This document shows, one piece after another, positions 1-8,835 of a stretch of 41,450 nucleotides of DNA. The notes beneath the pieces were generated by a model that saw only the letters and a program-made list of their open reading frames with translations, was not told the origin of the DNA and made no database searches. Position numbers and translations under genes: made by a program. The stretch's first letter is position 1. Every line of letters begins with the position of its first letter. Origin of the DNA: Coemansia sp. RSA 1804 (taxonomy: Eukaryota > Kickxellomycota > Kickxellomycetes > Kickxellales > Kickxellaceae); NCBI GenBank assembly GCA_027578815.1, contig JANBTH010000065.1, forward strand, positions 1 to 41,450. Reading direction: 5' to 3'.

Positions 1-1590
1 CTGCTTCTTGATTACCCACTTCCACAAGATTCCTCGGCTGTGCAGTCGACTAACCGCTCAATGTCATACGGCAGGCACTCGCTGTCTCCGCAGCCAGCAA
101 ACCCGTTCGACGTGTTTTTGAAAGAACAGCTGCCTCTTTTGCGATCAAAGGTTCCTGATTGGAGTGATGTCGAGATTAGTCGTAGGCTTACTGTCAACTG
201 GAATAGCATGTCTCCCGCTGACCGCGAAAGATACGAGACGTCAGCGATGCTACCCACTAGCAGCCTGGCGCAGCAGAGCGCGTATCCGGTCTCTGTTGCT
301 CCTACTACCCCCGTTAGCAATGTATCGATATCTCGTGGCTATCCGGGCAGCACTGCGCAAAGGTCTGGATCGCGCAGCTCAGGGAATAGCGCACCCCGCC
401 GGGCGTATGTGCTTTTTTGTAGGCAGGAGAGACCTATGCTGGTGAATGAGAACCCTCTGTGGGATCTTCCAACCGTGAACAAAGAGCTTGGCCGTCGGTG
501 GAAGGAGCTGAGTTCGGATAAAAAGGACTTTTATCATAAACTGGAGAGTAAGGAATCCGAGTCGCGTGCATCTGCTTCTGTCAACGCCAGTCCTCAGAGC
601 GGCCCTTCTCATTCTGTGCGTGTCAATGGCGCTTATCAGCGGCCAGGTGGTTACTTTGGCGGCTCTTCGTCGATTCCTCTTGGCTCGTCGTCTACAAAGC
701 CAGCCTCTGCTTTTGGATCGTCAGCACAACATCGCTCCGGTGGCAAGGCCGGAACGCCTGGCAGCGGCAATCCTAACAAGGGCCCATCAAAGGCCTATGT
801 TTTCTATTCTCGTCTGAATCGTAAGGGCGTGACCACCGACCACCCTGAGTGGGACCTGGCAACCATAAATCGTGAACTGGGCCGCATGTGGAAGTCTCTT
901 CCGACTGAAGAGCGCCAGACATGGGAAAGCCGGGCGATTGCAGCCGCAAATGGTGGCATTGAATCGGCAATGTCAACACCAAAGCGCTATGCATCGCCCT
1001 CAGTTGCGGTCCCGGCTGCTTCTACACTTGTCGGCAACATCTCCACAATGACCCCATCTCCAATTCCTGCCTCTCTTGCTGTGAGCGGCGATCACACCAA
1101 TACCTCTACACCCACAACGCCTGTCTCCGGCGCAGACACTCCGACAACAAAGAACGGCACAGCCCTTTCAGACCAACATGGTTACGACGGAGAGGGCGAG
1201 ATCGAGGATGTTGAGATGCAGGACGATGAAACCGATGGCGGTAGTAGCTGGCAACGCCATGGGAATTTTGATAACCAGCCTCCTAATGCCATATCCGCCG
1301 ATATTACTCCCAATAGCAGCAGCACCAGATCGTCCACCGGTCAACAGGCTGGTGGCTCATCCACCGTACCGCATGGATCTAACGTTAGGGATCTGCCATT
1401 GGCAAAAAAGTCGTCCTCGGGCTCCAATGCTTCGGTATCAGCCACCAGGCCACCTCCTATGGCCAAGCCTGCGGCTGTTGTTTCCAGCTCAGCAAGCAAG
1501 TCTTCCGGACTAGATTCCACAGGCTCTGTCAGACTTGATGACCCAAGCAACTCTGCTCTTCATTCTGTAGAAGCGTCAAAAGGAAGCTAG
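1..1590 (+). CDS. Triple HMG-box protein, 5' end open
   Basis: The frame is open from base 1 to a TAG stop and encodes at least 529 residues. Counting codons from base 1, three HMG-box-like segments lie at about 34-86, 132-190 and 263-318. Boxes 2 and 3 resemble each other most: each has an aromatic start (RAYVLF, KAYVFY), a central N/HPxWD, an ELGRRW or ELGRMW helix and a final aromatic. Box 1 is more divergent. The remaining 210 residues are Ser/Thr/Pro-rich with one acidic patch (EGEIEDVEMQDDE) and look disordered. HMG boxes bend DNA, so a nuclear chromatin or transcription role is inferred. The first ATG in frame is at base 61, just before box 1 and in a weak context (T at -3), so either this is the start or the gene continues upstream of the window. 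It converges on the PDCD2-like gene, 161 bp away. Confidence 0.75.
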   Translation: MLLDYPLPQDSSAVQSTNRSMSYGRHSLSPQPANPFDVFLKEQLPLLRSKVPDWSDVEISRRLTVNWNSMSPADRERYETSAMLPTSSLAQQSAYPVSVAPTTPVSNVSISRGYPGSTAQRSGSRSSGNSAPRRAYVLFCRQERPMLVNENPLWDLPTVNKELGRRWKELSSDKKDFYHKLESKESESRASASVNASPQSGPSHSVRVNGAYQRPGGYFGGSSSIPLGSSSTKPASAFGSSAQHRSGGKAGTPGSGNPNKGPSKAYVFYSRLNRKGVTTDHPEWDLATINRELGRMWKSLPTEERQTWESRAIAAANGGIESAMSTPKRYASPSVAVPAASTLVGNISTMTPSPIPASLAVSGDHTNTSTPTTPVSGADTPTTKNGTALSDQHGYDGEGEIEDVEMQDDETDGGSSWQRHGNFDNQPPNAISADITPNSSSTRSSTGQQAGGSSTVPHGSNVRDLPLAKKSSSGSNASVSATRPPPMAKPAAVVSSSASKSSGLDSTGSVRLDDPSNSALHSVEASKGS

Positions 1591-1751
1591 CTGGTTAGTC
1601 AGACTGTCATTTTTTATCTTGCGATGTTGTGCTGTTTTTTCCTTTTTTACACCAATAATTTTGAATAGAAAGTATGAGCTATTTCACTTACTTTATTACA
1701 TACGTATTCAATGTATATTTGTTGTAGTTTGACTAAATCATACGACAATAT

Positions 1752-3044
1752 TTATATATCCAACGACTGAAACTGCCTTTGGAACCCTGAGTCATCTCCA
1801 TGCATTGCACGCACATACTTTTCTCCTATTCCTTGAGTGCTAAAGTTCTGTCTGCAAATAACCTCGGGCAGGTATGATGACCGTATCGATTCATCTGACT
1901 TTTTCTGTGGCCCCTTGCTGCTTGTATCTGAATATACGCTGCAGTTTCTTGGACATGTATATACCAGAAGCGTGCCCCAGTCAATTGAAGATGGGTCAGT
2001 TGAATCAATTGAGAGATAGTTCAACAGCTGCGGCATAATCTGAAATTCAAACTCCCTTGTTGCTCCGCAATGCCCACATCGAGGAACATCAACATCTATT
2101 TTTGGCTTTTCCATGCTACTGACATAAAGAGGTTCTCCAGTCTTGTTTGAGAACGGGGATCTGGCATAGCGAATAACCTGGTCCGTGTTTCTAGCAATGC
2201 GGCTCTGAAAGGCCAGAAACTCGCTGTCAACATCAACTGCAGAGTCATCAGCACGCTCATTGTTCACGGGTACGAGTGCTTTGTCATTATGTGCTATTCC
2301 GTCGATATCATGAGGATCATCGTCAAAATCGTCGTCAGAATCACCGGTGTTCCCGTTATTTTCGACATCAATATCCTGCTCTTCTTCCGACACAATCAAA
2401 TGCTCTGGAAATAGCGTGCGACAAAGCTTTTGCCTGTGCTCTATGGTTTCGATATTTGTGTTACCATCAGCGCTGCATTGCTTCCGATGCCCATGTTCCC
2501 AATCGGCAAGCTGATGGTCGCGCGAACAATAATGTCTGGCATGACATTTGCTGCAAACCTTGCTTCCAAGCAAACCACACACAACACATAGACAAGTCGG
2601 CTTCACACCCCTCAAAATCACCCACTCGATATCGTCCTCACTCTCATATTCCTCGTCAGTGCACCCATTGCTGTCGGAAGAAGGTGAGGTACTTTTAGCT
2701 GCCGATTCGACATCTTTTCGTCCATAAATCCCGTTATTCTCCGAAAGCTGGAATCGAAACACACGCATGTATCCTCCAGCAGTCGTCTTATGGCATCTGC
2801 CATTGCGACAAATAAAAACGTACAGCATCCGGTGAAAGGCAGCGGCAGGTTCATCTTCAGGCGCGTATAGCTGTAAAAGCATCACCATATGTTTATTGCA
2901 CACATCGCATACAACGCTTTCTGCATCCAAAGGTAGGGTCGGATCTAGCCATTTAGGCTTACCACCGATCTTACTGGAAAAGAGCTCCTCGCTAGACTCT
3001 TCATTACAAGGTTCTGCGTACCCCAAAGTTACCTTCTGCAACAT
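1752..3044 (-). CDS. TSR4: PDCD2/Tsr4-type protein with MYND zinc finger
   Basis: The 430-residue product starts with the PDCD2 signature: a VTLGYAEP strand, then SKIGGKPKWL (about 24-33), then a CxxC pair at 46-49. A MYND zinc finger follows at about 153-190 (CVVC, CSKC, YCSRDHQ, DWEHGHRKQC), and the C-terminal third carries another cysteine set (CGHCGATREFEFQIMPQLL) typical of the PDCD2 C-terminal domain. The linker is strongly acidic. Members of this family (yeast Tsr4, animal PDCD2/Zfrp8) are known as dedicated chaperones of ribosomal protein uS5 (Rps2); that role is transferred by family. I chose the ATG at 3042-3044 because the frame stays open for 59 codons upstream without any ATG and those codons look like noncoding sequence. 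Length is slightly above the animal proteins because of the acidic insert. Confidence 0.88.
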   Translation of the reverse strand: MLQKVTLGYAEPCNEESSEELFSSKIGGKPKWLDPTLPLDAESVVCDVCNKHMVMLLQLYAPEDEPAAAFHRMLYVFICRNGRCHKTTAGGYMRVFRFQLSENNGIYGRKDVESAAKSTSPSSDSNGCTDEEYESEDDIEWVILRGVKPTCLCVVCGLLGSKVCSKCHARHYCSRDHQLADWEHGHRKQCSADGNTNIETIEHRQKLCRTLFPEHLIVSEEEQDIDVENNGNTGDSDDDFDDDPHDIDGIAHNDKALVPVNNERADDSAVDVDSEFLAFQSRIARNTDQVIRYARSPFSNKTGEPLYVSSMEKPKIDVDVPRCGHCGATREFEFQIMPQLLNYLSIDSTDPSSIDWGTLLVYTCPRNCSVYSDTSSKGPQKKSDESIRSSYLPEVICRQNFSTQGIGEKYVRAMHGDDSGFQRQFQSLDI

Positions 3045-4329
3045 TAATCTGTTCGTTTTATCTCTTCTTGATGTATTTAATAAAGCTCGCCGTGACACGG
3101 AATTTTCATAAACTCTGCTTTTAATTTGGCTTGCTTGACAACCAGCACTACCAATATGTCCTATGCAAAAACTAAACACGAGATATATGCTTTTTCTGAA
3201 AATGGAAACGAAGAAAGCCAAAAGATAATATGAAAAAGCAGAACTTTTTTTTTTCCTTAAACAGCTCTGAGAAATATTGATTAGGATCTAATGATGTAAT
3301 CAAAACAAATAATCAGTTAATTATTGCCATTGTTCTATGTGGATTACCACTGCTTTTGTTTTTGAAGCCAATAGGTTAGCAAAACACGGTTACTGGTAGA
3401 CAATACCCATTCGGACAATTTTCAATGATACACGTGGCAGGGGCTTAACTAACACGGGTCTGGTTTGAAAACGAGCCGAGAGCATTGTAATTATTCTGGA
3501 AGAAAAATAAATAATATAACAATACAAATTACAACCACGCCTTCATAAATATTAACCCGCAATGTTCAGTGTCAACGACTCTGCATGGTTTGATAACTCC
3601 CCAAAATCATGACCCTTGTAAGCTGCCGGTAGTCATTGTCGGCTATATTTGTGGTGCTTAGATAGCTATACTTGCATTCCCTTTGCACATCAGTCGGCGA
3701 ATTTCATGAGTTTCTGCTCTTTTCTGTAAAACTAAATGGGGAATATATTATGCATGGAAGCTATGCACACAATACATCAATACCTTAATTGTCAATACCA
3801 TCAACTATTACTACTTTGTTGAATTATGCTTGGTTTAAACATAAATACCCGGAGAGTAGCATCAATATGACGATGATACCAAATAAAACTATCCAAGTGA
3901 CCATTGTTTGTCTTTTATGGTCACAGTAATTAGTCTAATAAGATTTTTTCCAAATTTTGTGTCTGGTGCAAAACAGAGGCTACATTGTTGTTAATAAAAA
4001 GTTACTATTATAAATACTTGCTGTACACTGTATGTCCAGTGCAAAATAATGGTCTATGTGTATTAACCGAAAATAGCTTATCTTGGGTTTAATATCTATA
4101 AATGCGGTATATATAGAAAGGCAAAATCCGAGTTTGTCCTAACTGCTGAAATTTTTTGTCCACCAGTTAATTGATTTATATTTATATATGAAATAACACA
4201 ATGTTTCGAGTAGAACAACATGATATGAAAGGTAGGATGTGAAACAATACGTTAGGATTCGACTGTGACCACACAGTTAGAACAATATATGCTTGATGTA
4301 AACATGAAATAGCTAGTACTAACAAAGCA
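3045..4329. other. AT-rich gene-free intergenic stretch
   Basis: This divergent interval of about 1.3 kb between the PDCD2-like gene and the sugar transporter holds no open frame with protein-like content. Composition is very AT-rich (the row 3781-3840 has 17 G+C in 60). I see no tRNA and no tandem repeat. A T-loop-like word near 4253 has no pairing arm around it. Confidence 0.6.
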
Positions 4330-6237
4330 ATGAAACTGCTTGGAATGCCATATTATTTAGCTAACGAATCAAACAAACCAGACTCGCGAGATTGTGGCTT
4401 CAGTAACGGTTTGTTATCCAGTGCTATTGCAGCATCCATGTCATCTTTAAACTTTGGATGGTGTCTTGGTGAGCCAAATATCCCCGAAGCAATCATCAAA
4501 GATTGTGTGGAAGGCCAAGGTATTATGATAAATGGACTTCCCACCTGTCTTCCAATGAGCAAACCAGTTTGGTAGGTTATACGTTTTTGAATTGTTTCCT
4601 AATTAATATTTATGGTGAAGGTATATATGGCTCGGCGAGTTGCTTACTAATCAAATCGGTATGCATGAATATACAAGCTACTTTAATAGGGGTCTTGTTG
4701 TTGGAATTGTCGCATTTGGTGCACTAGTGGGATCCCTTGTTGCTGGGAAAGCAGCCGATCGTTATGGACGAAAAACTGTGCTGACAGTCAATAATATATT
4801 CTATATTGTTGGGGCGCTTCTTCTTGCCACTGCAACATCAGTCGCACAGTTGGCAATAGGTCGCTTTATAGCTGGTCTTGGATGGTAAGCCTATAACCGC
4901 GTTTAAAGAATAATGTGCAACCGCCAATTATTATTGCAATAAGTAAACTAATTGTGTACTATTAAAATACAAAAGTTCTCATTGTCCTTAATTGTTGCGT
5001 ATAATGATATAATAGTGGTATATCGTCCACAGTGGTAGCAACCTACAATTACGAATGTGCTCCACAGCGTCTAAAAGGATTCATTGGTGTTATATTGCAA
5101 TTGTCTGTTGAGGTTGGTGTGTTTCTGTCACAGATAGCAGCAGTGGGCCTTGTTACCATTCCAAATTGGCGGATATTATTTGGACTAAGCGGAGCAATAT
5201 CATTAATTCAGCTTATGTGGCTTCCTTTCATGCCCGAATCACCACAATACTTGTTAAGACAAGGGAATGTGGCAGCTGCCACACATGCTCTTCAGCGATT
5301 GCGGCCAAACCATGATGTGACTTCTGAGATTATTGAAATGTCAGAGGCTTGCCAATACGATCTTATTGGCACAAGCAATTGTTTGAGCCAGGGTGGCATG
5401 CCAATGCAAAAAAGGGTCTATGTGGACAAATGCAATATCATCGACAAGGTGGAAATAAAAGATGTTTCAATCTACACCAACAATAATTCCATTGCAGCCA
5501 TTCGAACCGCAAACATTGGAATCGTCGATATCGCAAAAGGAAAAACTCCAGATGTCATTTGGCATCTTATATTCAGCACTATGTTTCTCATGGGATTTCA
5601 GCAGTGGACAGGCGCAAAGGGCGTGGTATTTTATTCTACAGAGATTCTAATCAGGGCATTACATCTAAGCGAAAGCCAAGTCCAAAGAACGCCAAATAAA
5701 GCACAGTGGACCACAATTGGCTTGGCCGGAGCAGGGATCATTGCTGTTGTCATAAGCATGAATTTGATAGACCGACTTGGACGCCGCCTACTTTTAATGG
5801 TTAGCACCAGTGGGTTATGCCTTTCGTGTTTGTGTATTGTAATTGGAACCATACACAATATTCCTGCTCTTGCACTACCATCCATGTTTGCATTCAAGAT
5901 CTTCTACGGGTTGGGTATGGCGCCAATTCCATGGCTAACTGCTTCAGAGATGCTTCCATATTATGCATTGGGGGCTCTGAGTGGTCTTGCCAGTGCGCTA
6001 AACTGGATGATGATATTCATTATTGGTCTTGTATTTCCTGTGGTTTCAAAAGCACTGGGCGATTTCCTCTTTATGCCATTTGCTGCATTGAACTTTATGG
6101 CATTTATTGTCGTGCTTTTGTTTATTCCCGAGACTAAGAACCAGTCTATATCCGAAATATTACTTTGTCATGGTAAGAGCATTCATTGTGTATTTCATCT
6201 ACCAAAGGCCAAGAAAACAAACCAAACACATATTTAG
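4330..6237 (+). CDS. Hexose-type sugar transporter (MFS), three exons
   Basis: The exons are 4330-4571, 4690-4884 and 5016-6237, giving 552 residues. Intron 1 (118 nt) begins GTAGGT, has a TACTAAT branch-like site and ends TAG. Intron 2 (131 nt) begins GTAAGC, has ACTAATT and ends TAG. Both joins restore family motifs: LPMSKPVW joins GLVVGIVAFGALVG, and GRFIAGLG joins CGISSTVVATY. Further sugar-porter signatures are KAADRYGRK after TM2, MPESPQYLL in the central loop, QQWTGAKGVVFYSTEI in TM7, DRLGRR after TM8 and FIPETKNQSISEI at the end. The fold is a 12-TM facilitator of hexoses in the GLUT/Vps73-like branch; the exact substrate and membrane (plasma or vacuolar) cannot be read. The loop between TM6 and TM7 is longer than usual, with a low-complexity middle. 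It converges on QNG1, 108 bp away. Confidence 0.85.
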
Positions 6238-6345
6238 CAGCATCGCTTTCTGGAGTATTAAATAAACAGTTATTGCTATTCTAACCAATGCAAAATGTAT
6301 ATCCGATAACATTTCCTAACAAGGCACTCATACTCTCAACTCTGT

Positions 6346-7518
6346 TTAAAAGTATATTGAGTTTTTGCAGACAAAGCATAGTTCTTCATGGTGTTGAGAG
6401 TCTTTATCTTCCTGCTGCCAAAACCCTTGAAGCACTGCTTGATTTACTGGCGACCTATCTGGTTTGTATCCAGATTCCGAATCAACTATACAATCCACAA
6501 CAATTTGGGCAGCCACAACTGATGCAGCACGCATGGCCGTAGCTTCGAATAAGGAGAGTTCCTCATTATTTCTAATCTTTCTAGCAATTGCGGCGCAAGG
6601 AACAATTATGCCATAACTCTGCAGTCTTGCTGGCACAACATTGTCAACAAAAACAGTCATATCACTTATGTCAGGGAATGCAAAGTTTGGATCCGAGCCT
6701 CCAAATCTGCGCCAAATGTCATGGGCTATGAGTTGTGCATTTTTAAATAAATAGACTGTGGATCCGTCAATACAGGCAGCATCTCGTAGAGATGGGAATG
6801 CATTGACTAACGATGCGACAAGGTGAGCAGCCGTAGCCTTTTCCACGCATATTTTGATAACAAAATCGGCGAAAGAGGAGAACCCATTCTGTTCCAGTCT
6901 ACGTCCAGTATCATGTAGTGTGCCCAGTATGAGCTCTGCCAATGGTCGCAAAGTGCTTGCATCACTGACCATAACAGAAGTGTTCCCCTCTATCATCGGT
7001 CGCTCTTTGCCAAACAACGGTATACCGAAATGCTGTGATATGTCTCCCAGAGTCAGATTCTGCACCCCTCTTGCGTCTAGCGGGGTTTGCGATATATGTA
7101 ACGAGATGCATCCAAAGTATATAGTTTCAGAGGCTCCGCGCCCTGTTTCTTCATTGAGTTCGCGTCTAAATCCGCCGCCTATCTGAAGCAAATCGATGAC
7201 AGTAATAAGATTGATCTCCTGTGAAATATTGTCGAATACCAGAGGGAGGTTACGTGACCACCCATCAGCCTTCCTGGTGTACTTTTCAAACTTATCGCAG
7301 GCCATTATGCTATGCGCATGCTTCTTGGCACTGTTGATGTCTATTGCTACTAATGCATTCCCTGCCGAGTTTGTAAAGTCCGCGGTAGATTTGCGTACTG
7401 AATCAAAGTAATTCATGGTGAGCGGCGGTAATGCCACTCCGCTGCTGGTACAGGCGTTGACCCAAGCAGTTGGAGGCTCCGAATTTGTGTCTCCAAAAAC
7501 CTCGGATATAGTACCCAT
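6346..7518 (-). CDS. QNG1: Queuosine 5'-phosphate N-glycosylase (DUF2419, queuosine salvage)
   Basis: The 390-residue product matches the DUF2419/QNG1 family along its length. It has an early INLITVIDLLQIGGGFR block, a fungal-type GRGASETIYFG and LHISQTPLDA segment, the RPLAELI helix, GFSSFADFV, the family hallmark FPSLRD, YLFKNAQLIAHD, and FPDISDMTVFVDNVVPARL followed by LQSYGI. The end, SIYF, corresponds to the terminal RxIYY-like motif. Members release queuine from queuosine 5'-phosphate so it can be inserted into tRNA by the TGT enzyme; the activity here is inferred from the family. Start ATG is at 7516-7518. It is head to head with the FRG1 gene across 230 bp, so the two could share a promoter region. 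Confidence 0.88.
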   Translation of the reverse strand: MGTISEVFGDTNSEPPTAWVNACTSSGVALPPLTMNYFDSVRKSTADFTNSAGNALVAIDINSAKKHAHSIMACDKFEKYTRKADGWSRNLPLVFDNISQEINLITVIDLLQIGGGFRRELNEETGRGASETIYFGCISLHISQTPLDARGVQNLTLGDISQHFGIPLFGKERPMIEGNTSVMVSDASTLRPLAELILGTLHDTGRRLEQNGFSSFADFVIKICVEKATAAHLVASLVNAFPSLRDAACIDGSTVYLFKNAQLIAHDIWRRFGGSDPNFAFPDISDMTVFVDNVVPARLQSYGIIVPCAAIARKIRNNEELSLFEATAMRAASVVAAQIVVDCIVDSESGYKPDRSPVNQAVLQGFWQQEDKDSQHHEELCFVCKNSIYF

Positions 7519-7748
7519 CTTCCTCTATGTTAGGTCACGAAACCTGCGAAATAAATAAAGCTCAGTAAAGACAAAAATCAGGTAAAAAAGATTCAACAGG
7601 CTAAAAATAAAAACAAACGGCCAAACTGCTCATAACAAAAAGGGCGGAAGTGTGGCTGGTTATTGTGTTCTGCATCTTGTTCTGTTATTGTTTTTGAAAA
7701 TTCTCCTACTCTATCGATTGCTTTAAATTTAGTAAACTCTTCTTTGAA

Positions 7749-8528
7749 ATGGAGTATCAAGGGACTGCGCGTCGCAAAAAGCTTGTGTTCAAGAGTGCTA
7801 TAAAACAACACGACGATGGCAAGGACAAGCCGGCAGAAATGAAAAAGGCAAAGCCCAGGTCCAACCGCAAGCGCCATACCGCCAGCAATGAGGAGAGCAA
7901 AGACTGGATTCCAATTCAAGCAAAAAGCGATCTTGAAGGACCACTGACTATATACTTTCAAAACAAACAACTGTATATGCTATCGCTTTCTTCAAAAGAG
8001 GAGATGCAGGTGGTTGCTGATATGAACGTTCTGCCACCAAAGCTTTATATGCTTGAAGGAATGTCGTTAGCAAATGCCAAGCCTTCAATGGTCGAACAGG
8101 TTTTTGTTGGTCGTCGATCTGTACCAGTAACAGCATCATCAGATGAACAGAGCAACCTATACTCTTTTAGATCATGTAGAGGGACGTATCTTTCATCGAC
8201 AAAGCAAGGGGGTATAAGCTGTATCTCGGTAGCAATCGGGCCTCTTGAGATGTGGATGCCAGTTCTCCTTCCAGAAAAAGGAGAAGGTGCTGTTGCTCTA
8301 GGAATCCGACAGCCGGCAAACCCAGAAAAGACATGCTATTTGAGCGCGAACATGCTATTAACAGGACATGATTCGTTGGTTCTATCTGCTTCTGAACAGA
8401 TACAACAGATCGACACAAATACTCTCGCAACATCAATTGGTCCTGACGAAGTGTTTACAATAAAATGTCAGGCCGCTATTCAGAAAAAAAGAAGAAAAAG
8501 GATCAATACTGCCAAGTCATCAATGTAA
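7749..8528 (+). CDS. FRG1: FRG1-like beta-trefoil protein
   Basis: The product is 259 residues, almost the same length as human FRG1 (258). The first 60 residues are Lys/Arg-rich (RRKKLVF, SNRKRH), like the nuclear targeting region of FRG1. From about residue 70 a beta-trefoil follows, with the recognisable FRG1 blocks NLYSFRSCRGTYLS (as in the family's F-x-S-x-x-G-x-Y-L-S), the IGPLEMWMPV strand (family IGPxExWEPV), and a third repeat ending in EVFTIKC. The C-terminus is again basic (KKRRKRI). FRG1 proteins are nuclear/nucleolar, RNA-associated and linked to splicing and actin bundling; the biochemical role is still unclear, and budding yeast has none. ATG context is good (AAATGG). It is divergent from QNG1 and converges on the subtilase gene. 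Confidence 0.87.
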   Translation: MEYQGTARRKKLVFKSAIKQHDDGKDKPAEMKKAKPRSNRKRHTASNEESKDWIPIQAKSDLEGPLTIYFQNKQLYMLSLSSKEEMQVVADMNVLPPKLYMLEGMSLANAKPSMVEQVFVGRRSVPVTASSDEQSNLYSFRSCRGTYLSSTKQGGISCISVAIGPLEMWMPVLLPEKGEGAVALGIRQPANPEKTCYLSANMLLTGHDSLVLSASEQIQQIDTNTLATSIGPDEVFTIKCQAAIQKKRRKRINTAKSSM

Positions 8529-8835
8529 TATAATGCCAGGTCGCTTTCATTGTGTTGAAATTGGATGTTTTAAATAGAATATTGAAAAGAGTAAATGCTG
8601 AGAATAAGATTGTAAAGACACTAAATGACTAAACCGTTAAGAAAAGAGAAAAGAGAAAAGATGTTGTAAAAGAAAAACATGTGGGGTATTTGTTGCATGT
8701 AAAGCTTATGCAGAAAATGTTTAAACTGTCTTACCAGAGGATCAGCTTCACATTTCAACAGGAAAAATCTAAACATTATAACTTAAATGAATAATTTATT
8801 TGCGTTTAAAAACATAAATACCAAAGCTTTATGGT
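8529..8835. other. Convergent 3' intergenic region
   Basis: The stretch lies between the stop codons of FRG1 and the subtilase. It is AT-rich with short repeated purine words (AAGAGAAAAGAG near 8643). For the minus-strand gene an AATAAA-like polyadenylation element is visible as TTTATT at 8795-8800. No coding frame is supported. Confidence 0.5.

Noticed and set aside
3045..3221. N-terminal extension of the PDCD2-like protein (59 codons)
   Set aside because: There is no ATG in the extension; the sequence resembles noncoding leader, and the family domain starts right at the chosen ATG.
4245..4275. T-loop-like word suggesting a tRNA
   Set aside because: The flanking bases do not form a T-arm stem and no anticodon or acceptor arm can be placed.
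6346..6450. Possible frameshift at the QNG1 C-terminus
   Set aside because: Another frame gives a basic peptide, but the reading frame used here ends in SIYF, in line with the terminal RxIYY-like motif of the family, so no shift is needed.
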